64,000 nt of DNA, from the NCBI GenBank assembly GCA_947462335.1, contig OX381707.1:67288816-67352815 (forward strand). Reading direction: 5' to 3'. The stretch comes from Harmothoe impar. Taxonomy: Eukaryota > Annelida > Polychaeta > Phyllodocida > Polynoidae. Positions 47,749-60,648 of the stretch are shown here, piece after piece; the first letter of the stretch is position 1, and each line of letters begins with the position of its first letter. The notes under the pieces are model-generated. The model did not search any database. It was not told the origin of the DNA and saw only the letters and a program-made list of their open reading frames with translations. Position numbers and translations under genes: made by a program.

Positions 47749-50700
47749 CAACATAGCATGGCTGATATGTTCTTCTATTTTTTGCCCCTACTTTTGGCTA
47801 CCTCCTATTTATGTAGCCCAGAGCTTCCTTTGTTGTCTGTGTCTTACTCGTGTTGACTTGAGTGGGATCTATTTGTAGAAGGCTTTATAAGGAACCACGA
47901 TATTGGCATTTCCACCAAACCCACATCGCACAACCTCTCTGCATATCTGTACACACCAGCTATTCCTCAAGCTTCCAATAACTAGATAAAGAACCTTTTA
48001 CATATCTAAGGAGTTTAGAGTCATAAATTGAAGTAGGAATTACGTAGTATAAACCCAAGTAGGAATTACGTGGTAGATAACCAACGTTAGACATGTACAC
48101 ATGAATTTAGAATATCATAGGCCATCAGTCCTTTCCTAAAGACAGTGATCATGCTGTATATTTACAATCGGTGGTCGTGATAGAGTGAATTGACTGTACA
48201 TTTTATACAAGTAGAAAACAGGATGTCCCACTTCCCCTTTAAGTAGGTTTCTGGTACTTAAGCAGGCTATTGTTACCAAACCGTACCCATCCTTTCATCT
48301 GATAAGCATAAGTGCCTACACATAGCATGCTGTGGTGGCCACACAGTGCCCTTGATCTGCCAACCATGATAAGGCCTCATCCTTATCACCTCAGCATTAA
48401 TATGAGTGATGGTGTTGTCCATGTATGGTGCAATGCATTGTCAGCTCATACGGTTAGCAGGCAGATAGTGCAGGTTCTGAATTTAAAGGTAAGCATCATG
48501 CAGGGCATTTGCACAAGCATGTATAATATATCTAGGGGGTCTTGGGGAATATGGCATATATGTTAACTTGTGTTGAGCAGGGCACCTGGTAAGAAATAGC
48601 ATAAGCCTGAAGAACACGTGGCTTCCCGCAGCTACCAGTATATAGGGTGTGTAAGGGGTGGTTGTGGGTCTACCTGTGTACATGGATATACCTGTATGTG
48701 TGTAGAGGTGCTGTGTGTATGGGGGGGGCTATAATCCTAGAGGCTGACGTGATTCTTGGGTTCTAGCCAACGACTTCAGCGAAAACCCTCGCCCTCTAAC
48801 CCCTCCCTTCACACACCTCCACTATCACGTGTTTACTCTTGGGTTAGACTCCAAGAGGTGAGAGTAGGATATTAATTCACACATTCTGTACAGTAGATGA
48901 GTGTAGGGCGTTAAGTGTAAGGTATTGTGTAGAACAAATAGGAGGTAGGGTGTTCGTTGGATACACAAGTCACCAGATCGCTTGTCCTTGTGATAAGGGC
49001 CGGATGTAGAGAGATAAAGCCAGATGCTAGGAGGAAAAAGTTTTTAAATGTTATTTTAAACACTGTTGTACAGTTGTTCATACATTGAGTACATGTGGGT
49101 ATCCATAATCAACATCAACAGCATTTACTTGAGGTCTACTGACACTAAGTTATATGTGACATCATAAAAAACACAGATGACTGCACAACTCAAAATATGA
49201 TATTAAAACGCCATCTGATAATAAATATCAACATTAATCATTGATGTACAACCGTTATCACTGATAAGACTATCTGGTACGACTATATTTGATTACACCA
49301 GTGTAATATGAATATAGTTGGTAGTTTCATTTGCTACAGTGGGTGAGGAAATGATACATGTATGATGCTGTGGTGTTGAAGGTGCAAGAGGTCAGGTGTA
49401 CGGCCAGATAATACATGTGGGGAGGTGGGGGGGGGGGGTAGGGGGCTCAATAAGGGCTTATCAGTGAGAGCCCTATCACTCAGGTTATCACTGAGAGGCG
49501 TACACGTATCACCCATGGCACCAGGGATACTAGTATGCCACAACTGATACCACGCCTGAGACAGGCTGTAAACAAGTTGGGGTAGGGACAATGTATGGCA
49601 GTGTTTAGCACTTTGATACTTGATATCAATAGGCATGACTCACATAACCAGGTCGTTATCATTTTGTCGTGAAATATTGATTCATGGTTGTTTATACATA
49701 CCAAACACGATAGGTATGATAGAAATCAATATCTATTTATAAGGGAATACATCTCCCCAGTATAGAGTATGATCAATGAGACTACTAAGTACTATACATG
49801 TACATGTAGTAGACTTGCCTCTATGTCTGATTATTTTATGGAAATGCTATACAAATTGAAAATCAAAAGTATGTTGATGTGGCAGTAGATTGGCATAGGA
49901 GTGCGCCGCATTTGAATATGCTCTAAATGCAAGCTCCGCATTTGTAGCTTGCAAAAGGAGAGACATTGACATTGTTTTAACATTAACTGGGTGCTTAAGT
50001 GGACTGATTAGTGGTCACCTGTACTCCTGATAAAGAACTCACAGTCAGACTGGAATGAAACCAGAATCATGGAAATGTCAATGGTCATCTTAATAATGAC
50101 ATTTTAAAACCTGACAAAAAGAAATCTTCTTTTGTGGGGTGCTAATATGATCTCAATTGTCAACTGTCACCGTCATACGAGCATGGGAAAGGGAAATGAC
50201 ATCCCTTTTACCTATTTATTTAGAGCACTGGATAGAAAAGAATAGGGAAGTTAATAAAATAAACAATAAAATGTTTAAGATTAACTAATCTGTCATCTAG
50301 ATCTGATAGCGCATTATAGACATTCAAAAAATACTAAACACCTCACATTTTGCCATATTAGTTGGTGGGAGAGGTTCGTGCTTGCCAACGGTTAAACATG
50401 TGTTAACTAGTGACAAGCTAAAAACAAGATAATAAAACTGTTCTGGGTACTAGTGACATTGGTATGCCCGTGTTTTTGTGCGCCTGCAGTTCTTTTATAG
50501 TATGTTTATGACAACCGGTTTAGACGTGTAAACTAGACAGCCAACAAAAGGCACCTGTTTTTTACAAGGACAATCCCAAATGTCAAAAAGCCCGGCAATA
50601 TCCGCTCCAAAATAACACACCGAAGCCTGGGCGGTGGAGTAGTTGCCTCTATTTTTCCTCTCATCTTGGCTCTATGGATAGAAATGGCTATAACTCTGAA

Positions 50701-51338
50701 ATGTTGGCCACTCCAGAGGCAGACGGGTGTCTACTTTGTACTGGAGATGATAAGTGAGGGGTGCACTCACATTGACAACTGGTACTCCAGTCTCTGATAG
50801 GCACTGGAGGAAATAAAACTAGAATAAGAAGTACATCATTGGGGAGGGGGGTTGAGGTGGTTGGGACACCTTGAGAAGCATGAGAGTTGTCCAAGCTTTA
50901 AAGATACAGAGCTACAATATTATGATAAATATGACACACTGAACTATGTACATACCCCGGTATATGTATATGTGATTCTCCTTTGTTTTCCATGTTTTGC
51001 ATATATATTTATTCAGAGGAGGAAGAAACATGATCGCATTTTAATGAGAGAGAAAATAGTAAAGGTGTAGTTAGTACACACTTAACCCAGGGGCAAAAGG
51101 AGAGAGGAGATAATCCACCATTATGTGTAGATAAGCAGGTGTAAGGTACAGGTGTACTGATCCTGGGCTCGTCAAGGGCATTGAGAAGGTGTAGGTTACT
51201 ACTCACCTGCTGATACCCACAGATAAGCCTTATCAGTCAGTATGGAGACCATGTTTGCAGAGTGTGCGTGTGTGTGTGTGGTGGGGGGGGGGGTGTAAGT
51301 GAGTATTTGCCTCAGGTAATGAAGTAACCAGATAACGC
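47749..51338. other. Intronic stretch, one weak exon-like segment
   Basis: 48395-48488 is an open 94-nt segment between CACCTCAG and a good donor AAAG/GTAAGC, with coding-like frame INMSDGVVHVWC. Its incoming phase does not fit exon 2, so it is not supported as an exon of this gene. G12 lies at 49427-49438 and G11 at 51283-51293. Nothing else is recognised. Confidence 0.4.
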
Positions 51339-51342
51339 TTAA

Positions 51343-51554
51343 CCCTTTAAGGGCCACATAGTGCACTACTGCACTATGCCCTTTGTTGGCATGATGCATG
51401 AATGCAGTCTTGGTGAATAAATCGCCAGGTCTACATTCTTACATCATGCCGACCCTACAGGGTTGAGGCAGTCTCAAAAGGTCGGCATGCTGCATGGAGA
51501 ATGCATGCATCATGACGACCAAGGAGATTAGAGCAGCACGCGGCACTTAGAGGG
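51343..51554. mobile_element. TTAA-flanked MITE, copy 4 (piggyBac-type)
   Basis: TTAA (51339-51342) precedes CCCTTTAAGGGCCACATAGT. The right end is CTTAGAGGG followed by TTGA. The interior has GGCATGATGCATGAATGCAG and GGTCGGCATGCTGC. Length is 212 bp. Confidence 0.7.
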
Positions 51555-51558
51555 TTGA

Positions 51559-52357
51559 CCAGTGCCAGGCGCGGGGAGGCCTTGTTGTGGTAATGTGATG
51601 CACAGTGAGCAGGGGGTACCTTTGATCCCCCATACCTGGGATATCAGCATCTAGTACTACACACCGCCGGTAGGTGGCACACCTGAGGCCTGCTCATCAC
51701 GGACAATTAGAGAACCATTCTGTGAGATTATTTAATTTACAGAGATGTTACTTTTCCTACTTTTGCAAGAATTCCTACTGGTTTGCCTACTTATTTCATC
51801 ATTGATTTAAAAGCTAATGGAGAAAATTGACCAAGATGTTTAATAACTTTATACTTTTTGTTGACAAGGAAGTGGTAAACTCTGATATTTACACATCTGG
51901 GGACTATATGTACATACACAATATGACAATGCGCCAATGTCCTGTCAATATCATTGGTCGTTAATCACACCTGCCCACAGTCGTCATTACTTGGTACACT
52001 ATGAGCAACACGAGCTGCCATATGGACCCCTAGGAGGCTATCACCTGTCATACCTGACATCAATCACATGCCATCAGAGTATTAGCCACAGGCTGCTATT
52101 CAATACCAACCTATGGCATGTTATTCCGCGGAGGACATTACTGATATAATGTACATTTAATGGGTAGACCTACCACACACTAGTGCATTCTGATGACGCA
52201 CTGGATCCCCTCTTTATACTCATTGTATGGTCTGTTAAGTGATGAATATTTTTAAAACCAGCTCTGTATTACCCTTGGCTGATTAAATCTTGCTCTTAAA
52301 TTAAATAAATTAGTCAGTCTTTGATACATGACTAATAAGTGCCCCTTCGTCTTTCAG
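51559..52357. other. Intronic stretch before exon 3, nothing recognised
   Basis: AT-rich non-coding sequence ending in the pyrimidine-rich acceptor CCCCTTCGTCTTTCAG. Confidence 0.6.
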
Positions 52358-52476
52358 TTGTTGAGAGTATACTGAAGGGAGAGAACCTTGGGATTACACC
52401 TCGGCGCAGGTCTTGTAACATCAGGAACGTGAACCGGGAACGTGACCGCGACATCGAATCCTCCACTACTCTATTG
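52358..52476 (+). CDS. JMJD1C: KDM3/JMJD1C-like protein, internal exon 3
   Basis: A 119-nt exon follows CTTTCAG and stops at TTG/GTGAGT. Its first two bases complete a valine codon begun in exon 2; 39 codons follow and the exit is phase 0. The peptide reads VESILKGENLGITPRRRS and then a basic, charged tail (NVNRERDRD). From memory, human JMJD1C has VVHSLLKGENIGITSRRRS with a following NQNVN stretch at this point. I do not recall this motif in KDM3A or KDM3B, so the gene looks closest to the JMJD1C branch or its single ancestral equivalent. The RRR-rich tail could act in nuclear localisation or DNA contact; that is inference. Confidence 0.92.
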
Positions 52477-53757
52477 GTGAGTACAACATAATCTGTTTGT
52501 ACATGTTATACAATGTATTGCGACCAGTATTACTGGCAGGAAAACATGTCAATCTAGTTAGCAGGAGTTCCAGCTTGGAGTTACTTACCAATAGAATATT
52601 GAAATTAGGTCAACCCTTGATGTTCATAGATGAATCAAGTAGTGTCTACACTTTCTGAAAATATCTATAATAATAGTGTGTGTATATTGTAAGAAAATTG
52701 CTACTAGCATGTGCTGTGTAGTGGCGACATAAACAACCTGAAATGAGGTTAAAGGCCTAATGCATACATTATTCAAGACAAGGATGTGGGATGTGATGAT
52801 GACAAAGGCTGTCAGGAATTGACAGTGGCTATAAATCAGCTGGGTGCACTACTCTTACACTATGACATCACAGTCGTGCATTAATTAACGGGATTTTACT
52901 CAATAATTCAATGGAGTGGGATTTTGTCACTTCTTACATGGTAAAGGAGTCTAGTTTAATTACCATTGACTCATGCAGATTGACAAGTGTGTAGGCTCAG
53001 CATCATAATAATCCCATTGAGCTGCTCCCAGAGGTGCTCGGAGGGTCGTAATTCTGGGCGGAGCTGGTGAATCAGCACTACGAGCCAGGTCATGAGGAGA
53101 GGTGTAAAAAGGAATAGAAAATCTGGAGGGAAAAGAAAAAGGGAAAGGAAAAAACATCAGGCCACATTTAGTGTGCTGGTTTTAGAAGCACTAAAATGAG
53201 TGCTGACAGCAGGGAAGGTGATAAAAAGTGCATTAAAAGTGCACCCTGGCCGACGGAAGCCTCGTGGGTGGGGCTTCTGGGTCAGTCCAACCCTGTACAC
53301 AATAATCACCAAATGAATTATCAAAGAAGAAAAGGCGTTGAAATCGTTTTTAGATACATGGATTAATACTGTACAATACTCCTTTTGAAGAATAAGGCAT
53401 CAAAGATGTTCTAAAAAGTATTAAGATCTGCTCTGCCCAAAAATAGATCAGAACAAGGAGGTTTAGGTGAGCTATATGTCCCCATATGTTTCTATGATCA
53501 TGGGTATGATTAACTCAAAAACACAACAAATCTTGTCTATTTAAATGCCCTAAATGCTGTACGGCTTGAGGTAATAGGAAGACATTTCTAACACATACTG
53601 CAATAAGTCTTCTCACGCAACAGGATGCTCCATACCAGCCTGCTGCTCCCATGGTGTACAATATCATACGTGTTTTTGTGGTGGTTGCGAACAGTTGTGC
53701 CAGGACGTTTTATATCCATGGTCTATGTTTTGATGTGTCATAAAATAACTGAGGCAG

Positions 53758-53948
53758 CCCACAATGGTGGCTACTAACCACAACCATGACACCAGCCCAA
53801 AAACACAGCCAACCCCGGATACACTCACCCCTGCTGCTATATCACGTGCTTGGACTGATACCAACAGTTATAGCAGGGGCAGGAGAAGGAAGCTACAAGA
53901 AATTATTAGAAAATATCCCCAACAAAAAACAACCCGTCTATTTATCAG
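53758..53948 (+). CDS. Weak candidate exon, unverified
   Basis: The 191-nt segment lies between GAGGCAG and a strong donor ATCAG/GTATGT. It is open in the phase 0 frame that exon 3 requires. The peptide starts PTMVATNHNHDTSPKTQ, includes RGRRRKLQEIIRKYPQQ, and leaves in phase 2. The acceptor has almost no pyrimidine tract. A second frame is also open across the same bases. The outgoing phase does not fit the candidate at 54360, where that frame meets a stop at 54420. I do not recognise the sequence, so it may be chance. Confidence 0.15.
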
Positions 53949-54359
53949 GTATGTGCATCTCTCTAGCAGGATGTGGGGTTAGAGGGGTCATTACAAGAAG
54001 AGGGTGAGATTGAGATGGGTAGGAGTTGCCCGGGTAGACATGTATACACGGTGTACTTTGGAGAGGAGCTTTCTTTTTAAAGAAACCAGCAGGGACCAGA
54101 ATTGGCTCCCTGAGGCTATGAGTCAGCTATTGGCTTTGCTGGTGACCTACTGGTTAATGGTAGTAGTGGTACTGGTGGTTTTTGAGCATGGATCACATGA
54201 AGGGTGAGGTGGGGGGAGGGGGTAGTCAGAGGATGTGCTGTTTTCTGTTGTCAGTAGGGTGTGTGAATCACGATTGCTCAGAGGTGACGTCGTCACCGTG
54301 GTAAACCCCCTTGGTAACGGCTAACCGCCCCTACTACTACCACCACCACCTGCCCACAG

Positions 54360-54776
54360 AAAACACAGCCTTGCCAGTCCCTGCCATTCCTCCTGCCCCC
54401 CGCCTCCTGCAAACTGTCAGTAGCCCCCCACCTAGCAGGCACGCCACACGACCCAAGTAAGAGCTTAGAGCAGGATCCAGGTCCCCAGGGAACCTAGTAA
54501 GAGCTCAGGGAAGGATCCAGGAGGGATCAAAACAGAGGTTCAGGGAAGGATCCACGACCTCAAGGATCCAAGTAAGAGCCCAGGGAAGGATCCACGACCT
54601 CAGAGATCCAATCAGGAGCACAGGGAAGGATCCACACCCTCAAGAGATCCCAGTAAAACCTCACACGGGGATCCAAGCCCTAAATGTTACAATCAAGATC
54701 AAGAACCTAACCTCAGGACTTTGGACTTCAGGAAGTCCCCCAGGATCTTATCACCATGCCCTTCTCGCAGAGAACA
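54360..54776 (+). CDS. Probable further coding block with a broken frame
   Basis: It begins after CCACCACCTGCCCACAG and ends at GAACA/GTAAGT. In the phase 0 frame expected after exon 3 it is open to a stop at 54495 and includes HDPSKSLEQDPGPQ. From 54469 the next frame is open to the donor and carries the same motif again: EPSKSSGKDPGG, DPSKSPGKDPRPQ, DPSKTSHGDPSPK. The repeated motif thus switches frame near 54485-54492, in the bases CCCCAGGG. One extra base there, whether a sequencing error, an assembly error or a real mutation, would explain it. The product would be a charged, Ser/Pro/Lys-rich disordered segment. An alternative exon end is CCAA/GTAAGA at 54456. The tandem-repeat character is a caution, since minisatellites elsewhere here also give open frames. 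Confidence 0.35.
54447..54670 (+). repeat. Degenerate minisatellite of about 40 bp with GGATCC words
   Basis: Five to six imperfect copies of AGGGAAGGATCCACGACCTC followed by GAT-CCAAGTAAGAGC-like bases. It overlaps the probable coding block above and encodes its repeated PSKS...KDP motif. Confidence 0.8.
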
Positions 54777-55442
54777 GTAAGTGAAGGGGTTACAGATTAC
54801 AGCTTTACTGAAACACCAAAAGAAGCTAGCTAGAGTATCAACTGTATATGTCCTCCTAGGGGTATTGGTGTTTAAATATTAAGGCTGTTGTGGTGGGATT
54901 TAATGGTAAGTGTGTGAGGGGGTTGGGTACCTTTGGCCAGGTTCCAGAATCAACCCTGGATCCTTTGGCCCTCACCCTCCCGCTCATGACAGGTGGGTGC
55001 TGGGGTCATGGGGGCAAGCGCACCCTCCCCAGACAGTTGTAATTGCATTTAATAACAGTTGTCAAATATACAGATAGTTGGTTGGCCCTTTTGATGTGGT
55101 TTGAGAAGATAGAGACATTTTGAAGTGGTTGAGTCGTGACATCCGGGAACAAAGAGGCATTTTGTTGTATACAGTCTCAGGTGGCCCAGTTACAAGGTGA
55201 CCTTGGTGTCATCCCTCCTCAAAACACGCCACGCGTTGGCGGCTACAGTGAGTAGAGATATACCAAACAAGATATCAGGAACGTTCACAAATTATGCCAC
55301 CGGCTTGGGTGGGATTGCTGGGTTTTAGTGACGAAATGTATAATACCTTGGCCATACATTTCTTTAAAAAAGAAGAGAGAGGGAGTAAATAAGCCAGAAT
55401 AGTGGCAGGGGAGGGAGGGGTCTTTAAGCTTTTAAAAATAGG

Positions 55443-55450
55443 TGACGTCA
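55443..55450. promoter_or_regulatory. Perfect CRE palindrome TGACGTCA
   Basis: A single copy with no further promoter context. Confidence 0.25.
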
Positions 55451-57506
55451 TTTGTGAACGTTCCCTATCAGGCATTGGCCTTTGAGCCTGCTACAACATC
55501 TTGTCGTGTTTTGCGTCTACAACAGACGGGTGTAGACATTGGACCTCTAGAGATTAGGGCGTAGTTGATGTATGGCCAAAAAAACTGACAACTTAAAAGA
55601 TTGAAATGGAAGAAGAAAAACTAGGCGGGCTCGTATTATAGATCCAGGATCTCCGATATCAATAGGGTAATGCCCCTCCTCCATCACCCCTGCACTCACC
55701 TCAGATCTACAGTGTTGTACAGGTACTATAGTTAACCTGGTGTTGTATTCCTACCCAAGTGTTAGGAGCGCTACTATACTTAGTGGGTGGATCCCTACCC
55801 CCATCCCTCTACCTTACAGGTGGGGCCTTGTGCAGGTGGTTTGTGTGTAGACAGGTGTATCTGATACCATCCCCCCTCACCTCCCACCACCTCCAGCCCT
55901 GTTACCTGACAGGTGTGGCCCACATAACACAGGGGGTGAACCGTTAGACTATAGAGGCGGCAGGTAAAGTATAACACATATACCTATAAAACAAGGTGAT
56001 AATTAACCTGATGGGGAAGTAGCTGGAGGGGGATGGACAAGGCTTTGATTGTAAAGGATATATTCTATTTGTGTTTCTTCCATTTCTTTTCTCGAGGGGC
56101 CAGGGGATGGGAGGGCAACTGGTTACCCATTATATGAGAGTACCCATCTTTGTTGCCTCACATTTCAAAAGTAGGTGTTGGTGTTTTTGTATGGACTCAA
56201 ATAAAGATCCTGGAGTGTTTTTAGTTGAAAAGGGTCCCTTTGTAGTATAAAGAAAACATTGTGGTGAAGTGTCCCTGGGATCCTCATGGACAACAAAGAG
56301 CAGCTTGTTGTGTTCTTCTGTAGTGACAGTGACGTATGGCCTGTGGATACTCAGGTATTGACAGATAAAGCACTGAATGGGCTATGTAGTAGGGGGTTGG
56401 AGGTGGGGCAGGGGAGGGGGGGTATTTGAGGTGAGAAGAGCCTACGTGCAACCTACTGCAAAGGATGCCCATCAGATAGTGAGGCGTAGATAGGGCAATC
56501 GCCAATCAATAGATCGATATCTATCAATACATTGTATATACTGAACATTGGCTCATGCCTGTTGTTGTAAATACTTTAGCGTCCTGCCCAGACCGGTCTC
56601 AGTGGCCATATATATATATGTGTGATATACGCGGGTCTAATCTCGTGTAATCCAATTCCAGGTGTAATCAATCACTCGTGCGTTCATAATCATATTACCA
56701 CATTATGAAGAATCAATTTGAGTAGGACTTAAGTTAAAGCAAGCGTTAGAACATGATCCTTTCTTGGAATAGCCCTGATGAGATTTATTGCCTGATTATG
56801 TATGTGTCAAAGTAAACAACCTCTCATACACCTCTTGCCGCGTCTAGACCAAGGTCACGGTATCCCATTAAGCTGTGACCCCTGCAGTGCAAGAAAGGTA
56901 CCAATCCTTAATACTGTTCATGATTTAAGTATTAGTATGCACATATAAAAACTCAATGTGAATGGCCTATACATCAAATCTACAATGACATATTATGAAG
57001 GAGGAGTACTCTATAAATTAACGGATTTAGTCATGAGACCCCTGGCCATTGGCCATGATTGGGGAGTTTCCAGCATAAAGTGGTGACACCATGGAGATGC
57101 CTGCAACAGTTAATAGTAAGGTGTTATATCAATAGCAATGTGTAATAACATTATTACCTGCATGTATATAAATATTAGTCCATTGACCTAGATAGTTGAC
57201 CATGTTCTTGATGTGCCCGCTGTATGTGATTTGGCCGTGATATTAGTACAGGTGATCAACACACATTGGCTTATTAGTGCCTCATTAAACTCCCTGCATA
57301 TTAATCATCACCTCAGCACTTAAAACTATAGCCGGGAGGCATTAAGTTAATGTCACAGACATAGTCACATACTAAGCCAGAGTTTTCAACACAAAATATA
57401 TGTGGTCTTATGCAAACAGTTACTATGCCATTCCTGGGGCCATTTGTGTAAACACCTAGATACGTGTGTGAGCAAGCCAGACCAAATATAGGCATTACAA
57501 GTCTAA

Positions 57507-57959
57507 AGCAGGGCAGACACTGCCACCTAACGCTCCGATCCGACCCATCTCGACCCATCTCGACTCTCCAGATGGCTGCAGTCGGCCCGTGTATACCCTT
57601 CCTCGACTGAGATGGGGCGGATCGGGGCCAGTCGGGAGTTTTCTGACCATGTTTGAAATCTGGGCCCGACTGGAGCACAGCAGGGGGTGCACAGATGGGG
57701 CTAGTCGGGGCTGAAATGCCCGTGTATACTCACTCCCGATCCAGTTGGGGAGAGTCGGGAGTAGTATGGCCAATCAGAGAGTACATGAGAGTCACATGGT
57801 GAAACTTAGATGGTCGGGAGTCTGTCCAAACTGCAGCAGAATAGTGCAGTGTATACCCTCTCACACCTCCCGCTCCGACCCAACTCGACTACAGACAACT
57901 GGGTCAGTTGGGTCGAGATGGGTCGGATCGGTGTAAAAGGTCTGTGTGTATACCCTGCT
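57507..57959. mobile_element. PIF/Harbinger-like element (453 bp) with TAA flanks
   Basis: The left end AGCAGGGCAGACAC and right end GTGTATACCCTGCT are inverted. The arms extend about 50 bp through CGATCCGACCCATCTCGACC. TAA lies at 57504-57506 and 57960-57962. Related words (AGTCGGGAGT, CCGTGTATAC) recur inside in both orientations. A 3-bp TAA duplication suggests PIF/Harbinger. The ORFs inside are shadows of the repeat. Confidence 0.65.
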
Positions 57960-58207
57960 TAACATCTTAGTGCTATGTCTCAATAACAGACCCAGGCTGC
58001 TTCCATACCCACCTCAGTGCATCCCGGTCACAACGTCAAATTTAGCCCCAGGAGGGAATTATTTTTCACAGAGAATGTCAGTTGACCCATGGACCACCAA
58101 TTGCAGCAGACAAGGCAATAAAAAAGGCATGAAACCACATTTAAAAATTGCACCTGGCTGACTGATGTGTACTGCTACATGGCCTGGCGATGTATTATGC
58201 AGATTTA

Positions 58208-58450
58208 CCCTTTAAGAACGGCATGCCACTAAAAGATGACATTTGTCGTCACGATGCACCAATTCAGTCTGGTGAGTCACTCGCCGGGGCTACTTTGTTG
58301 TATTAAGCCGACCCTTTGGGAGTCTCTCAAACCCGTAGGATCGGCATGGTGCTTGAATAGAGCACTGGTGAGTTTCACACCAGAGCTACATGCATGCATC
58401 ATGACGACCAAGGGCATGATGCATTTATGCATTGCGCCATCCTTAAAGAG
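58208..58450. mobile_element. TTAA-flanked MITE, copy 5 (piggyBac-type)
   Basis: The left end CCCTTTAAGAACGGCATG follows TTTA. The right end CATCCTTAAAGAG is followed by TTAA (58451-58454). The interior has GATCGGCATGGTGCTTGAAT and GCATCATGACGACCAAGGGC. Confidence 0.65.
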
Positions 58451-58531
58451 TTAACCTAGGTGCTTGGGAAGTGAGCGCTATGGCCAGTAGCCAGTGGGCA
58501 GTTGGTGTGTTTGTTTTTATTTTTGCATCAG

Positions 58532-58649
58532 AACTCTCCCCAAGTGGGTTTCTCCTTTCACTCCCTGCCAACATGCCCGAGGCCAGAAGAGCAACCTCCC
58601 CATCTGCCGCCTGCCAAGGCCTTCTTAATGACATTGGACATTCTGGTTA
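58532..58649 (+). CDS. Weak candidate exon, unverified
   Basis: A very strong pyrimidine tract (GTTTGTTTTTATTTTTGCATCAG) precedes a GC-richer open segment, NSPQVGFSFHSLPTC then PRPEEQPPHLPPAK in the phase 0 frame. A second frame (LSPSGFLLSLPANMPEARR) is also open. The possible donor GTATGT at 58650 is acceptable. Phase 0 would fit direct splicing from exon 3 but not from the 54776 donor. It begins 82 bp after the MITE at 58208-58450. No family match is recognised. Confidence 0.2.
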
Positions 58650-59041
58650 TGTATGTATCATTATGGAGATATGGCTTTAGGGAAAGACTATGAATTGAAT
58701 TACAGATGCCACTGTATGACATGTCATGTGGCAGGTACCTGGTGTACAGTATGATCCCTGATAAAAACCTCACTGTCGTCAAGGAAATAATCACAATATA
58801 TATTTGGTACATTAATGACAGGGACTTCAGCATGAGTGTATGGTGTGTCCACGTTAACCCCATGTATGTGTACCTGAGTAACTACCTATGCTGTATTCAC
58901 TGAGGATATTCACACAGGTGAACTGACAGGGTAGCCAAGTGAGACGTGTTCTAGGTGGATGCCTCAGCAGGCATGCTACAGATGGTGATGAGAAGTAGCC
59001 CTAGATATGACCATGTGCATGTAGCTATGTCCACCATGGTG

Positions 59042-59055
<14 letters not shown>

Positions 59056-59072
<17 letters not shown>
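59056..59072 (+). repeat. G17 homopolymer following a GT microsatellite
   Basis: GTGTGTGTGTG runs directly into seventeen G. Confidence 0.9.
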
Positions 59073-60648
59073 TTCCAGGCTGCTGGCTGCATCGTGTGCA
59101 TGCTCGGGGCCGTGTGTGTAAATTGGGCGCGGTACCATCTCAGAGTATGACAGATGATGGACCCCCACCACACACACATAGCTACCTACTTATAGTGTTG
59201 GCAGTAGAAGCTGGCGAGACATTAGTGTTTCTGTCAGACATGACACCCTCCCCAGGCCAAGTCTGCACATGTAGAGGCCGTAGGGGAAGTTGGGATGAGG
59301 GGAGAGGAAACACGTTAACCGAATTTGGTGTTGTTGTCCCTATGGTTTCATCCCTATAGTGCTGAATGTTTTACTATTACTAGGACTGACAACGCACACA
59401 TTTATCTACCATAGTCAAGCCTCCATCGCGATATCTATATCTATCTGCCAAATCAATATTGTGGGTATCAGTATGTAATATGTATAGATAACAGCACATT
59501 ACCGGTAGGTGTTGACAAAGTACAAGCCTACACGGTAGTCGGTTGACCTTCTCTGTGTTTACTTCACAATGTACAACGCATATGTGAAATGTATGGCAAG
59601 CAACGTGCACCTGTCAGTAGCAGGCATAGGCCTAATTGTGCAGGTAATGCCATTAAAGTACCCCGGTAGTGTTTGCTGCATGGATACTCATGTTATTATA
59701 CGGTTAAGGGACCTAGATCATTAGTAGATGTAACCATGCCAACTCACCTGTCAATATAATTACCAACCAAATCCTAATTAGCTCGGAGGCACCTCCATTT
59801 TATCCTCAGATAAATACCAATCACTGCACAGTATGGTCATATTGCATGTAGGGACACAATTGCTAGGTGTAATTGGCTAGGTTGAATAGTGCTGTTGAGT
59901 GTTACAAGGTGACTGGGCCCTGTCAGTTGAGCCGAGGTGTAAGGTTGATGTTACCTATACATGTATTGTCATGTTCCTCCAGGGTCTCTTGTGGCAGTCA
60001 CTTTAGTATCAAAACACCAGGCATGTGGCCTGGGCCTGAAGTACAAGCACCATTCTACATCTACATCTACTATGACGTAGTATTGATGGTCAGGTTCATG
60101 TTTCCACCCATCTTGTAGCAGAACTAATTCAGAATAATTTGAGTGCAAACGTGAATAGTTTACACAATCTGAGTCTGTGCTCATGTGAAACAGCGATACG
60201 CAACACTCCCTGATGGCTTATTTTATACTTGGGGGAAGGAGGCACTTGAGGTTGTTAGTCAGGGGGAGAGAAGGGTATGTGTGTAAATGGGGGTTGTTTT
60301 GTGGGAGGGGAGTCAAGTGACAAGATTCTCTAAGCAGGGAGCGTGGGAAAATAACGGTGTATAGCGTACGTTACACCTGTCGTATTACCCCCAGGTGACG
60401 ACTGGTTCAGTGACATGATAATACGGTAGGGTCCGGATCCTACAGGTGGTAAACTGACATTTAACCTGGAAAGAGGATAGAGAAGATACCGAGTGGAGGT
60501 ACCAGCTTGATAAGACACCTGGTGATGTAGTGTTATCAGTAAAACACATGGGGAGCAGGTGAGCAGCAGGGAGCACCTTTAATACTCCATGGACACCCTG
60601 CAGGGAACAAAGTGAACTGGGTCGAGGTTGTAAGTCTGTTTCAGTTGG

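Larger units (their letters stand above)
15863..52357 (+). other. 36.5-kb intron between exons 2 and 3
   Basis: Donor GTAAGT at 15863; acceptor CTTTCAG ending at 52357; phase 1. The exons on both sides join to give ...IGDGVVESILKG..., so the intron call is secure. It contains most of the repeats listed below and the assembly gap at 39725-39924, so its true length is uncertain. No convincing nested gene was found on either strand. Confidence 0.85.

Noticed and set aside
48395..48488. Exon-like segment with frame INMSDGVVHVWC and a good GTAAGC donor
   Set aside because: The incoming phase conflicts with exon 2 (a stop appears), and no partner exon of another gene is visible.
57313..57936. ORFs of 121, 92 and 63 codons
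   Set aside because: They lie across the TAA-flanked inverted-repeat element and are products of its symmetrical arms.
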